Assembly: GCF_029168945.1 (NCBI RefSeq)
Contig: NC_083607.1
Span: 39,789,257 to 39,853,256, forward strand
Length of the DNA stretch: 64,000 bases
Direction: 5' to 3'
DNA from: Cannabis sativa
Lineage: Eukaryota; Streptophyta; Magnoliopsida; Rosales; Cannabaceae
Shown here: positions 11,360 to 24,611 of the stretch, piece by piece
Numbering within the stretch: the stretch's first letter is position 1
Layout of the letters: every line of letters begins with the position of its first letter
Program-made: the position numbers and the translations under genes
Notes under the pieces: model-generated
Databases searched by the model: none
What the model saw: only the letters and a program-made list of their open reading frames with translations
What the model was told of the DNA's origin: nothing

Positions 11360-12744
11360 AAGGAGAGGAATTTAACCATTAAATAAATAATTGTTATTCA
11401 TTGAATAAGTCCAATTCTAATTGGGCCTAAATCAAATTACTTATGTGAAATTTTATTTTAGCAACCTAGTCCATTTAATTACTTAAAACTTAAATGGGCT
11501 TCCTATATGCATCTAAGCCCAAAAGCAAACATATAGGCTCACATAGGTCAAATGATTTGGATGGGCCCTATCATGTTACTAGGTTTGCACAGATGAAAGA
11601 AGTACAAAAGTTACCTGTTACAAATTATTTATAGGATCTATTAACAATTGGACTATGATTAAAATCAGATCATTGGATCTGTCAACAAGTTAATCATAGC
11701 AATTTATATCAAATAAATTATAGGTTTGTTAAAAAAAAATTTGAATAAACAATATAAATAAACAAACAATGTCCATGTAACAGATTGTGAAATAAAATAT
11801 TAATATAATTAAATTATTATTTTAAACTAACAAACTAAATTTTTGAAAATTTAGGGTTGTTAAAACCAACCTTAAAAATCTCATCAAAATTTAAAATTCA
11901 AAAAAATGAAAACTAATTTAAAATATCTTGTTTTATTTGAATTATTTTATTAAATTAAATTAAATATCAAATAAGATGAATGATTTGAAAAATAATATTT
12001 TCAATATCATTTTCTAATCTTATAATTTAATAAAATTAAAATAATAAAATAAACTAATTTTAAAATAGATGTGGTTAGACAATTATTATTTTAAGAATAA
12101 AATAATAAATAAATAATAAATATCCTAATTATATGTCAAAATATCCCAAATTAAGCATTATTCAAATTTCTACAAAATTATCTAGGTTATTTAAATATTG
12201 AAAATACAATTTATAAATTTCTAATAAGTAAAATGATATAAAAATTGTAAAATATCATTTTTCAAACTTATAATTTATAAACAATTAAATATTTAACAAA
12301 ATAACAAATTTTTGAATTTGAAAATATTATGGTTAGAATCTATAAAAATATCTAGGTTAATTTTAAATTTATTAATTATTTAATTTATCATATAATGTGA
12401 TTTTAATATAATATTTCAAATTATAAGGATAATGCTATCTTTAATTTAAAATATATTCAATATTAAAATATCTAACCTTTAAAAATAAATAATATATAAA
12501 TATTAAAGAAATTAACAAATTTTTAAATCTGACCATAATTTAAAAAATAAAATAATTAATTTTTAAATCCAAACCTCACAATATCAAAGATTAGTAATAA
12601 TCTATTAAAAAATAAATATTATTAATTTAAAATTGATATTTAAGTTTAAATATATTATAAAAATAATATTTTAATTTAATTTTAAGGTTTGAAAATTAAA
12701 AAATCCGAAATTTGGGAAAAAATCCCTTAAAAATCAGATTTCTT

Positions 12745-12895
12745 GGTGCAAGTACACCTGCTGCTGAGAAGGAGGCTGCACGCAGCCTCCCACTCGCGTG
12801 CAAGTTGAAGGATACGAAAATGGCACGTTCAGACAAACATTTGTCTGATGCTTCTGCGCGCGGTGCCTCCCTTGTCCGAGTGCCTAGTGCACTCG
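12745..12895 (-). other. GC-rich hairpin cluster in family L leader (copy-specific)
   Basis: Perfect inverted repeats occur in succession: GGAGGCTGC/GCAGCCTCC with a 2-nt loop (12771-12790), TCAGACAAA/TTTGTCTGA with a 2-nt loop (12829-12848), and CGAGTGC/GCACTCG with a 5-nt loop (12877-12895). A weaker GGTG/CACC pair lies at 12745-12758. The cluster sits about 270-410 nt from the primer site. The matching position of every other family L copy holds a different sequence. Open frames across it (12696-12914 minus and 12712-12966 plus) are by-products of the GC content. Confidence 0.7.
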
Positions 12896-13155
12896 ATGCA
12901 CCATTGAACCCCAAAACTTCAAAATTTCATAACTTTGTCAATTTTTATCGAAATCGAGTTCCGTAAAAAAAAGTTGCTTAATTTTTCACAAGGAATCCAC
13001 ATAAAATATTTTCAGAAAGAAAATAAAATTATTTTTATGAAAAAATTTCGTAAAACACATACATTCATCAAATAATCACATAAACCATCATGAAACCATC
13101 CAAATCAACACATACATCTTTTTAATTCATATTTAATGAAAGTAAATCATTGCCA

Positions 13156-13169
13156 TGGCTCTGAGGCTA
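13156..13169 (-). other. Primer binding site, minus-strand family L copy
   Basis: On the minus strand TAGCCTCAGAGCCA, followed by TGG. It matches initiator-Met tRNA at CAGAGCCA but carries CC where the standard site has TA. The plus-strand elements at 16107 and 45894 show the same change. Confidence 0.65.
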
Positions 13170-13171
13170 GT

Positions 13172-14231
13172 TTATAGAATTATTTTACCAGGATCTAGAT
13201 TTACTACCATGTATGTTGTTTACATCCTAATATGAATTTCTAAAACAATGTAAATAAACACATCTAAAGTTTAAGAAACCTTACCGTGGGTGCAGCGGAA
13301 TTAAATGACTCCTTCCGCTCAGATCTCTTACCCTTGTATCCTTTCTGTAGCAGAGTATCACCAAGATCTGAGCCTGATTCTCCTTCTTGTTGATTGGATT
13401 CTTCACAGTCTTACATACTATGATTGAGGACCAACTTGATGTGTGTGGGCACTTACTCTATCACTCAAGGTATGAAAATATGAAGAGAAGAAGAAGAGAA
13501 TGTGGTTCAAAATTAATAGAAAAGAAGGCTCAGGAAAAATTTGACTGAAAGTGAATTTTTCATCATCTTTTGGTGTGAGCCATCACAATCTATTTATAGG
13601 CAACCACCTAGGTTTAGGTTAAGATTTTTTAGGCATTAAAATAATGAAGAAATTAAATGGAAATTCCTTTCCTAGTGGCCGGCCATAGGATGTTTGGGCC
13701 CCACTTGGAATTTTTCCATTTTATCACAATCTTTCCTTATTTTCTCATAAATACTATTTTTCCAATTCTAACCACTTAAATGCCAAAACTATTTATATAA
13801 TAATTAAAATAACTATCAAATAAAATTGTCATTTAATATATTTATTAATTAGACTTAATAAAGTCTCTTAATTAATAAATAAGACCTAGGATCTCTTTTC
13901 TTCACATTTAAGCCCTTGCTTAGTGAAAAATTTATAAACTAGACATAGTCTACTTTTAGAATTATAATTGATTAACTAAAATCAATTAACTGAGTCTTAC
14001 AAGCAGTTTGTCTCAACTAGTATGGGGACCATGGGCCTATATAACCGAGCTTCCAATAAGCAGACCTAGAATTTACCAAGTAAATTTACTAACTTATTAA
14101 TTCCTCATTGCATCCACCATAGAACTTCGAATTGCACTCTCAGTTACATAGAACGCTCTATATGTTCCACGATATAGACATGCTATTAATTATCCATTAT
14201 TATAATCCCAATAATCAATGATCCTCTATAG
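13172..14231 (-). repeat. Family L 5' LTR (minus strand), inner part
   Basis: Reverse complement of the 3' half of a family L LTR, next to the primer site. It breaks off at TATAG (14227-14231), where the element at 14232-34268 inserted, and resumes at 34274. Together the two parts make about 1860 bp, a full family L LTR. Confidence 0.85.
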
Positions 14232-16104
14232 TGTTGGGTTTTGTGCCCTAAATAAAACTCATTTTAATATAATCAGATTTACTTACTAATAAAGATCAGA
14301 AATAAGATTTTATGTTGCATGGTTCACATGATTTATTTTATGATTATATACATATAATGTATGAATTCTATTTAAGTCCAGAACATATGAATTTGTTAAT
14401 GATTATAGTGTTGTCAGCATAGTGGAATATAATCTTGATTATATGTTCGAAAGTTTATTCCCTGATTTGTGAGTTCACTGGATTTAGACTGGCATGATAA
14501 TCAGCGATAGGTATTCTTACACCTTGGATAAGTGTTATGCCCTTTCCAAGGCATTGGCCAAGTTTATCAGTATCGGATGTATGGAGTATACATCGGAAGG
14601 GACCGATGTTGAACTTTGATTAGATATAGTAAAATTTACCGTAATATCTATTCAATTCAATATCGCCTGTTGATCTTAGATCAAATGATCTTAATCTTGA
14701 TATGGTTAGGTTCGATCTCAAGAGTATTATACATGTTCTTTGATTTGTTAGTTAAGCCTACTTTTGGGTCAGGGTGATACGTACATTTTGGGAACATGAT
14801 AGTATAACTGAGTGGGAGCGCTAACATAAATATGGAGTCTATAACTTCTATAGGAATATAGAAGTGAAACGATGATATCCTTTTAGCTTGGCTAAACAGA
14901 GATAAATGGTTGAGATCTCATTTCACTTCGCTGAAATATCATTTATACGGAGCTAAGTGGTTTAAGGATAAAATACATTGAAGGTGTAACGGTAATTTAG
15001 TCCCTATTCAATGTAGATCATCTATTAGAGAGTCATTGATCAAATTAGAATTATAACAATGGATAATTAATAGCGTATCTATATCGTGGAACATATAGAG
15101 CGTTCTATATGACTGAGAGTGCAATTCCAAGTTCTAAGTGTGGATTCAATAAGGAATTAATAAGTTAGGGAATTTACTTGGTAAATTTGGTTTGGCTTAT
15201 TGGAAGCTCGGTTATATAGGCCCATAGTCCCCATACTAGTAGAGACCATACTTCTTGTAAGACTCAGTTAATTGATTTTCATTAATCAATTATAATTCTA
15301 AAATTAGACTATGTCTAGTTTATTAATTTTCACTAAGCAAGGGAAAAATTGTAAGAAAAGAGATTCTAGGTTTTATTTGTTAATTAAGAGACTTTATATG
15401 TCTAATTAATAAATATATTAAATGATAATATTATTTAACAATTAATTTTTAGTTATTAAATAATTAGAATTGGCATTTAAATGGTTGAATTAGAAAATTG
15501 ACGTTTTTGAGAAAATGAGATGCAGAAATGATAAAACAGCAAAATTGCATAAGTGAGGCCCAATATCCAAAGCCCATGGGAGGCACACTTAATGGCTTTT
15601 ATCATTTAATTTTCTATTATTTTATTGCCAAATAATTCTAAATTAAACCTAGGTGGTTACCTATAAATAGATAGTGATGGCTTTCATTCACACTTAACTT
15701 TGTCAGATGAAATTTGAGCCTCCTATTCTTTCTCTATAGCCGCCACTTCCCTTCTCTTTTCCTCTTAAATTTCGAACCTTGAGTGAATGAGCGAGTGCCC
15801 ACACACATCAAGTGGTATCTCAATCATAGTGTAGAAGATTGAGAAGAATCCAACCAACAAGAAGGAGATTCAGCATCAAGGAAGGAGAGAAAGAGATCCA
15901 GGTTCAGATCTTGGTGATGCTCTGCTACAGAAAGGAATCAATGACTAGAGATCTGAACGGAAGGAGTCATTATATTCCGCTGCACCCAATGTAAGGTTTT
16001 CTAAACTTTTATATGTGTTTATTTCATTGTTTTAGAATTCATATTAGGATGTTAATGAAACATACATGGTAGTAAATCTAGATCCTGGTAAAATATTTCC
16101 AACA
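14232..16104 (+). repeat. Family L element 1, 5' LTR (1873 bp)
   Basis: TGTTGGG start, CCAACA-type end (TTTCCAACA), TATA box at 15662-15669. U3 is therefore about 1430 bp long and R/U5 about 440 bp. Confidence 0.88.
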
Positions 16105-16106
16105 AC

Positions 16107-16120
16107 TGGCCTCAGAGCCA
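16107..16120 (+). other. Primer binding site, element 1 (variant)
   Basis: TGGCCTCAGAGCCA lies two bases after the LTR. The initiator-Met standard is TGGTATCAGAGCCA; TA is replaced by CC. Confidence 0.7.
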
Positions 16121-18589
16121 TGGTAATGATTTACTTTCATGAACTATGAATTAAAACGATGATATGTGTTGATTTGGATGGTTTCATGTTGATATGTGTG
16201 TTATTTGATGATTGATTGATGTTTGTGAAATTTTGTGAAAATAATTGAATTTTCGTTTCTGGAATTATTTTTATTGGATAGTTCGGAAAAAATTAAGCAA
16301 TTCACTTTTTTACAGAACTTAATTTCGATTTTATTTGAATTAGTTATGATTTTTTGAAGTTTTGAAAAAATCAGGGGTGGTGACACACACTTGTGCGCGC
16401 AGGTTGCTTTGCATGTCGTCCGTACAGCTCACAATTTTTTTGTTTTTCTTCCATTTTTCATACTATTTCATGGAATTAACGTTCGATTTTTTGTGTAGTT
16501 TTGTATTTAGATATTTACTATTCATATTTCAATTGGATTTTTTAAAATTAATTTATGATATTAGTGTAATTTGAACTTGAAATTAGGTAAATATCTATCT
16601 TTTTTGCTTAATTATCTATCTTATTTTTAAATTTTGGTTATTTTATCTTATTTTAAAATTTTAAAGTCAAATATTAAATTTTTTTTAAATTATTCTATTT
16701 TTAAAATTATTTGACCTTATTTAAATTTAAAATAAGATTACTATAATCATGATATTTTAAATAGAAATAAGATATTTTGCTAACTTTTAAATTTTGTTAT
16801 TTTTTTTATTTAAATTAAATTATAAAATCAGAAAAGATATTTATTATCATTCTATTTTATTGAAAATTTAATTTATAAAATAACATGAAAATTTAAAAGA
16901 TGGTTAGCAAATTTTTTTTTTTGAAATGATATTTAGGTTAGTTGAAACCTAATTTTTCAAAATTGTAGGTTTAATTTTAAATTTTTTTTATTATTTATTT
17001 AAATTTATTTTTAAAAACTGAATATATATTTTTTTTATTATTTAATTATTTTCAAAACTTTATTTAATAAATTAATTAATTTAAAATTAAATAAATCCTA
17101 CATCCAACTATCCAAAGTTAACTTGTTGCAGGAGTATGTGTTTTAGCTTGTTTGTAAGTTTTATAGGAAATTAGTACTAAGATGGAAATAATTCATGTTA
17201 TTTTTATATCCATCTAAGTATAATTTATAAATATTAAATTAAAATTTATATTTAGAATTTTTCATTCTAAATTTGAAATTTTAATTAAATAAATATATAT
17301 TTAAAATAAATTGATTAAAATAAATATTAGAAGAAAATATACTTTAAATAATGAGCTTTATTATTATCAGGATATTCGATCTCCATTGTTGGTTTTACAT
17401 AGCTATTGTTTTAGTGAGTAATCCTCCCTAATGGATGAACGTTCATTAGCAAGTTAGCGCCGTAGAATCTCGAAAGATAAATATTTTTGTAAGTTTTTTA
17501 TATTAGTATTGATCACCCTAATGGTGGCGACTGTATAAGACTTACAAAAGTATGAAACAATGGTGGAAGCTCATAAGATAGAATAGCCTTGACTCTCGCC
17601 TAAATAGGACAACGCTGGATTCCAATCTTGATCGAATAAAAGGTTGCTGGAATGTTTATCATTTTAGATGAGCTGACAACTCTATTCAATGGATGGTAGC
17701 TTTGACTCTCGCCTAAATGGAATACTGATATCAGTTTGTTGAAGACCTTGGAAATTATTTAGGATTGTATGTTTTAGTATTTTCACTTGTCATTCCTACT
17801 TACTATATGTTTAATAATTTATGAATTGTGTGTGAATTTATATTAAACCATGTTATTTTCTGTTATTAAATTGTAGTTTAATTTCGAATCTTCATTGTTG
17901 GTCTAACTTGGTTTGTACAAACATAATAGTGTTAGATCTCGAAAGATAAATATTGTAAATGCAACATCTAGCTGTTCATCAATTGATGACACCTTAGACT
18001 AGTATTTACAATATGAAACAAGAAGATTGTATAAATAAGATTACTTTGACTCTCCCCAATTGGTGCATCGTTGGATTCTTATTTAAATACGAAATTATCC
18101 TAATTCCTCTTAGCTTATTCTTTCTTCGAATTAGCTTACATAATATATCATTGGATAAATGGTTTATAAATCATATAATGTCATTCAATATTTTCTCTTA
18201 AGAAATTAAAAGACGCATATGATTATATTCCTGAAATTCTATCCCAAAAAGATATAAATCCTCAATCTTAAAAATCTCCTACTTGCATGGGCAAATCAGA
18301 CTTATAGTTAAATTAGTAGTGGTGGTCCAAGAAAGAATTACTCATTATATTTGGTATAAATTTAAGTCTTTGACTTTAAATTTTAGATTCCAAATAATTT
18401 TTTTTTAATACAATACAGTTTCACTTTCACAAGTATTTAATAACCATTTTCTATCAATGGATTCAAACTGTATGGAATATGAGTTTAGTATTCTGTGACT
18501 AGGATCCACTTGCACTACTCTAAGAAATCTTTAATGTAACTAAACCTAAGTTATCAAAAGACTACAACCACATTTTTTTAAATCTATGA
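16121..18589 (+). other. Element 1 leader (non-coding)
   Basis: AT-rich and without long frames. It contains a short GC-rich island at about 16377-16432, the position of the hairpin clusters in other copies, here reduced to GCGCGC-type palindromes and TGTCCGTACAG. It also has the CTAAT-loop sites at 17423-17437 (one mismatch in the stem) and 17514-17526 (CACC/GGTG). About 1.9 kb present in the element at 43998, including the long conserved stem-loop, is deleted at about 17165-17170. Confidence 0.7.
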
Positions 18590-19274
18590 CATTTGTATCT
18601 TGTTCATAGTGGTTTTGACAAGATCAATCTCTGCAAAGAGTTAATATGCCTATATCCACTGAAAGTAAGTTCATCTCATTCGCAGATGGATGTACATCCA
18701 GGGGTGGATATGAGTTTTTCGTTATATTGTTAAAACGATCACTCTAGATTTTACCTTATGCAAAAGAAATTTGAAATGTTTGAAAAATTTCATGAATTTC
18801 TAGCAATGGTGATAAACCATTAAGGTAAGTGGTTAAAGATCTTGCGAACTGATAGGGGTGGAGAAATAGCTAGTAGATATGCAGTTCAAAGATCATTAAG
18901 TTGATTTTGAATTATATCCAAACTTACCTCCCCAGAAATTCAATTTGCATATTGATGATTAGTTACTATTCGTTGCCTAAGTCCTTCCTAGGTAATATCC
19001 TAGTGAAAGAAAAATTCCAGAATGATGGAATGGTTGTGTACTTAGTATAAACCATTACTAGATTTATGGATGATCTAATCGAAAAGCTAGAACTGTTAAC
19101 CATGATTTGCATGTTTGTTAGCTATTCTAAGTGATTAGGGGTGGACCATCCCATAGTCATTAGATAAGAAAGTGTTTGTTTAAACAAATACTACTTTTCG
19201 AAGAAAATGACTAAGTTTGAAGATAAAGTAGCAAATGAAGGAGATATGTTTTTTCTTGATTCCAAAAGTGTTCT
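18590..19274 (+). pseudogene. Decayed copia integrase of element 1
   Basis: Fragments of integrase can be read in order over several frames: LVHSGFDKINL (pre-integrase), a GGYEFF-like core start, KKFEMFEKF, then KILRTDRGGEI (about 18835-18866, matching the copia motif LRxDRGGE), and ISKLTSP. Many stops and frameshifts separate them. The reading is interrupted by the solo LTR at 19275 and resumes at 21160-21186. The same decayed segment lies at 50275-50650 in the younger element. Confidence 0.65.
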
Positions 19275-21154
19275 TGTTGGGTTTTATGCCCTAAATAAAA
19301 CTCTTTACAATCTGATTAGTTATCGATATAAGAAATTTGAAGTGATTGATGTTTGCATGAATTTTACATGCTAGTGGTTTAATATGTTTATTACTTTTAC
19401 AAACAGAATCAGTTAAATCCAGATCATATGTTTATTCACAATTACAGTATCGTCAACACAGTGGAATGTGATTGTGATCATATGAATCAAAAGTCTTGGT
19501 CCCTGTTTCATCAGTGTTATTGGATTTACACTAATGTGATAATCAGCGATGATGTGTACTTACACTTGGAGTAAGTGTTATGTTCTTTCCAGGACATTAG
19601 TAAAGTATACTAGTTTCGAATGTATGGAGTATACATTGGACTGGACCGATATTGCAACTAAGTTAAGATATTACAAACTTACCGTTATATATATCTTTCC
19701 AAGTCAATATCAGTAGTTGATCTTAAGATTAAAAGAATCTAAATCCTAATATGCTTAGGCTCAACTTCAGGAGTGCTATTCATGTTCTTTGATTTAGGTC
19801 AGGGTGATACGTATATTTTGGGAACATGATAGTATGATTGAGTGGGAGTGCTAAACATAAATAAGGAATCTGTAGCTTCTACTAGTGTATAGAAGTCAAG
19901 TGATGATTCCCTTCGAGCTTAGAAAATAGAAGTAAATGGATGAGCTCTTGTTTAACTGACTAATGATCAGATCACTAAACACCATTTATAGGTAGCTAAG
20001 TGTTTTAAGGGGCAAAATACATTGAGGGGTGAGAACGGTAAAGAAATCCCATCTCGATGTAGATCATCTATATAGAGGATCTTTAAATCACAATAAGATT
20101 ATAACAATGGTTAAATGAGATACCATATTGATATCGTGGAACATATAATATGCTCTATATAAGTCTGAGAGTGCAATTCTAAGTTCTAAGAGTGGATTCA
20201 ACGAAGAATTAATAAGTAGGAATTTACTTAGTAAATTTGGTTCACTTATTGGAAGCTCAGCATATAGATCCATGGTCCCCATTCTAGTTGAGAACATTCT
20301 GCTTGTAAGACTCATTAATTGATTCATGATTGATCAATTATAATTCTAAAGTTAGACTATGTCTAATTTTATGAATTTTCACTAAGTAGGGGTGAAATTG
20401 TAAAGAAAAGAGATTCTAGGTTTATTTATTTATTAATAGACTTTATATGTCTAGTTAATAATTAAATTAAATGAAAATATTATTTAATAATCTATTTTAG
20501 TTATTAAATAATTAGTTTTGGCATTTAAAAGGTTAGAATTGGAAAACTGGCGTTTTTGAGAAAATAGAAATAAAATTTGATAAAACTGCAAAATCAAGTG
20601 GGGCCCACTAACACACCATGGTCGGCCACTATTTGTGGGATTTAAAATTAATATTTTTATTATTTTAATGCCAAATAATTCCTAACCTAAACCTAGTAGT
20701 TGCCTATAAATAGAAAGTGATGGCTCAGTCAAAAACACATCTTTGAATAACATCTTCTGACAGAAATTTCTCTCTTCAGAAAACTGAGCCTTCCCCACTT
20801 TCTATACCTGGCCGAAATCATCCTTCTCTTTTCTCTTCATCAATTTCGTGACCCTAGTGAAAGAGTGAGTGCCCACACACAGCAAGCAGTAACTCAATCA
20901 TAGATTGGAAGACTGTGAAGGATCAAACTCAAAGAAGAAGGACATTCGGGCTCAGATCTTGATTATACTCTGCTACAGAAAGGATACAAGGGTTAGAGAT
21001 CTGAGCGGAAGGAGACATTAATTCCGCTGCATCAATGTAAGGTTTTCTTAACTTTATATGTGTTTAATTTATCGTTTTAGAAAGTTAACATTTAGGGTGT
21101 TTAAACAACATACTTGTGAGTAGATCTAAGATCCTGGTAAAATAAATTCCAACA
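19275..21154 (+). repeat. Family L solo LTR (1880 bp), TSD GTTCT
   Basis: TGTTGGG...CCAACA-type ends. GTTCT lies on both sides (19270-19274 and 21155-21159). The uninterrupted target can be seen in the homologous element at about 50941-50975. TATA box at 20705-20712. It is of the same subtype as the LTR at 60133-62031 (CTCTTTACAATCTG near the start). Confidence 0.9.
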
Positions 21155-21186
21155 GTTCTATCATCTTATTCTACATATGATGATTC

Positions 21187-23076
21187 AATTGAGTTTTGTG
21201 CCCTAAATAAAAACCCATTACAATCTGATTAGTTATCAATTTAAGAGATTTGAAGTGATTTATGTTAACATGTATTTTACATGTATTTGGTTTAATATAT
21301 ATATTTAATATATGCACAAAATCAGTTAAGTCCTATTCATATATTTATTCACAATTATAGTATTGTCAACACAGTGGAATGTGATTGTGATTATATGATT
21401 CAAAAGACTAAGTCCCTGTTTCATCAGTGTTTTGGATTTACACTGATGTGATAATCAGTGATGAAGTATACTTACACTTGGAGTAAGTGTTATGTTCTTT
21501 CCAGGACATTGGTAAAGTATACTAGTTTCGAATGTATGGAGTATACATTGAGCTGGACCGATATTGAACTTAGTCAAGATATTATAAACTTACCACTGCA
21601 TCTTTCCAAGTCAATATCACTAGTCGATCTTAGATTAAAAGAATCTAAATCCTGATATGCTTAGGCTCAATCTCAGGAGTGCTATTCATGTTCTTTGATT
21701 TATTAGTTAAGCCTACTTTTGGGTCAGGGTGATATGTATATTTTGGGAACATGATAGTATAACTGAGTGGGAGCGCTGAACATAAATATGGAATCTATAG
21801 CTTCTACTGGTGTATAGAAGTCAAGTGATGATTCCCTTCGAGCTTAGCTAAATAGAAGTAAATGGATGAGCTCTTGTTTCAATGACTATATCTTAGATCA
21901 CTAAAACATCATTTACAGGTAGCTAAGTGTTTTAAGGGGTCGAATACATTGAGGGGTGAAATGGTAAATTTATCCCTTCTCCGTGTAAATCATCTATATA
22001 GAGGATCTTTGATCACATTAAGATTTTAACGATGGTTAAATGAGATAGCGCAACTATATCGTGGAACATATAGAACGCTCTATATAAGTCTGAGAGTGCA
22101 ATTCCAAGTTCTAAGAGTGGATTCAACAAGGAATTAATAAGTTAGGGAATTTACTTGGTAAATTCAGTTCGGCTTATTGGAAGCTCAGTAATATATATCC
22201 ATGGTCCCCATTCTAGTTGAGACCATACTGCTTGTAAGACTCAATAATTGATTTATGTTTAATCAATTATAATTCTAAACCTAGACTATGTCTAGTTTGT
22301 GAAATTTCACTAAGCAGGGGTGAAATTGTAAAGAAAAGAGATTCTAGGTTTATTTATTAATTAAGAGACTCTATATGTCTAATTAATAATTACATTAAAT
22401 GACAATATTATTTAATAATCTATTTTAGTTATTAAATAATTAGTTTTGGCATTTAAATGGCTAGAATTGGAAAATTGGCGTTTTTGAGAAAATAGAAATA
22501 AAAATTGTGAAAACTGCAAAATCCAAGTGATGCCCATTAACACCATGGTCGGCCACTTGTTCAAGCATTTTCCAATTATTATTTTCATTATTTTAATGCC
22601 AATTAATTACTAACCTAAACCTAGTAGTTGCCTATAAATAGAAAGTGATGGCTCACACCAAGTTAAGTAATTATTCAGTAAATCAGGAAACTGTCTTTTT
22701 CAGAAAATTGAGCCATCTTCTTTTCTCTCTATAGCCGACCCTCCTCTGTCTCTTCTCTTCTACACAATTTCGAGATACCCTAGTGAAAGAGTTGTGCCCA
22801 CACACGCAAGTGGTACCTCAATCACAGTTTGGAAGATCGTGAAGAATCCAAATCAAAGGAAAGGACATTCGGACTCAGATCTTGATAAAACTCTGCGACA
22901 GAAAGGATACAAGGGTTAGAGATCTGAGTGGAAGGAGACACATTATTCCGCTGCAACCAATGTAAGGTTTTCTTAACTTTATATGGGTTTATTATCGTTT
23001 TAGAAAGTTCAGATTTAGGATGTTAAATAACATACTTGTGAGTAGATCTAAGATCCTGGTAAAATAATTTCCAACA
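21187..23076 (+). repeat. Family L element 2, 5' LTR (1890 bp)
   Basis: The first bases are mutated (AATTGAG in place of TGTTGGG), but the rest matches the 3' LTR at 29282-31182. Ends CCAACA. TATA box at 22633-22640. Confidence 0.88.
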
Positions 23077-23078
23077 AC

Positions 23079-23092
23079 TGGTATCAGAACCA
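23079..23092 (+). other. Primer binding site, element 2
   Basis: TGGTATCAGAACCA, one base from the initiator-Met consensus TGGTATCAGAGCCA, two bases after the LTR. Confidence 0.85.
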
Positions 23093-23379
23093 TGGTAATT
23101 GATTTGCTTGCAAGAAATTTGGACTTAAAACGATTTGTATGTGATTTCGATGGTTTCATGTTAATCTATGGTTTATATGATGATTGATTGATGTTTGTGA
23201 ATTTTCGTGAAAAATAGTTGAATTTTTGTTTCTGGAATTATTTTTATTGGATAGTTTGGAAAAAATTAAGCAATTTACTTTTTTACAGAACTCAATTTCG
23301 ATTTTATTGAAATTAATTATGAATATTTGAAAAATCAAAAAAATATTAGGATGGTGATCACCCTTCCCACGCGCGCGGA

Positions 23380-23557
23380 ACCGAGTGTTCCTCGGTCAGC
23401 TGCGTGTTCGGACAGTTTTTTGTCCGAGCGACACGCCCAGGGGTGTCTTAAACCCCTTATCTGCCCGGTGAAATCATGCAAGGGAGCCTTGCGCCGAGTT
23501 TTCTCGGCAGATCACCCCTGTGAGCGCCCGCGGACAGTATGCAATGCATACTGTCCG
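23380..23557 (+). other. Array of six perfect hairpins, GC-rich
   Basis: Six consecutive perfect inverted repeats occur in 178 bp: ACCGAG/CTCGGT (23380-23396); CGGACA/TGTCCG with an outer GCGTG/CACGC (23402-23436); AGGGGT/ACCCCT (23439-23457); GCAAGG/CCTTGC (23478-23492); GCCGAG/CTCGGC around TTTT (23493-23508); and CGGACAGTATGCA/TGCATACTGTCCG, 13 bp with a 1-nt centre (23531-23557). Six-base stems can arise by chance; the back-to-back spacing and the 13-bp arm do not look like chance. The site is about 290-480 nt after the primer site, where retroelements often keep dimerisation and packaging signals. That role is inference. Confidence 0.75.
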
Positions 23558-24611
23558 TACCACTTGCAATTTTTTTTGTTTTCTTCGATTTTTCATGCTA
23601 TTTCATGGAATTAACTTTCGATTTTTTGTGTAGTTTTGTATTTTGATTTTTACTTTTCATATTTCAAATCTAATTATCAAAAATAAATTAATTTGAATTT
23701 TTTAAAATTAATTTTAGATATTAGTGTTATTTGAATTTGAAAATAGGTAAAAATCTATTTTTTTGCTTAATTTTTTATCTTATTTTTAAATTTGATTATT
23801 TAATCTTATTTTTTAAATTTAAGGTCAGATATTAAATTTTTTTTTGATTATTTAATTTTTAAATAATTTGACCTTATTTGAATTTAAAATAAGATTACTA
23901 TAATCATGATATTTTGAATATAAATAAGATATTTTTGATAACTTTTAAAATTTTGTTTTTTTTTATTTAAATTAAATTATAAAATCAGAAAAGGATATTT
24001 ATTTATCATTTTTTTATTTTATTGAATATTGAATAAAATAACATGAAATTTAAAAGGTGGTTAGCAATTTTTTTTGAAATAATTTTTAGGTTAGTTGAAA
24101 CCTAATTTTTCAAAATTTTAGGTTTAATTTTAAATATTATTTTATTTTATTTATAAATCCGAAATTATTTTATTATTTTATTATTTTCGAAAATTTAATT
24201 TATTATTTGAAATTAAATAAATCCTAATTCCAAATATCAAATTCAACCTGTTGCAGGAGTTTGTGTTTTAGCTTATGTGTAAATTTTATAAAACCTATTA
24301 TTGCTTGATCTAAATTGTCATGGTTAACTTGTTGACAGATCCAATGATCTGATTTTAACCCATGGTTCAATTGTTAATAGGTCAAGTAAATTTTACATTC
24401 TTCTTTCATCTGTGTATGACCTAGTAACATGATAGGGTCCATCCAAATCTGTGTGCCTGTGTGAGCCTATATGTTTATTTTATTATAGATGCATGTAGGT
24501 TGTTGCTAAATAAAATGTCACACCCTGATAGATTTTATGTAGGTCCATTTAGTTTTTGGACCTATTCAATTAATTAACAGTTATTTATTTTAAGGTTAAA
24601 TTCCACTCTTT

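Larger units (their letters stand above)
9652..13155 (-). mobile_element. Family L minus-strand copy: leader region
   Basis: Reverse complement of the family L leader, read from the primer site at 13156-13169 down to 9652. It is mostly AT-rich and non-coding, with three structured islands that recur in other copies: GC-rich hairpins at 12745-12895, a long stem-loop at 11264-11359, and a CTAAT-loop hairpin at 9897-9911. It holds no gag or pol. It is the oldest copy in the nest because three other insertions lie directly or indirectly inside it. Confidence 0.8.

Noticed and set aside
11281..11360. The GC-richer block in the leader as a captured host gene or tRNA
   Set aside because: The same block occurs at the same place in three family L copies and folds as a stem-loop; it is part of the element.
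12696..12966. Open frames on both strands over 12696-12966, and 23327-23614
   Set aside because: They run through the GC-rich hairpin clusters; the lack of stops follows from base composition, the copies do not share a protein sequence, and they lie in the leader.
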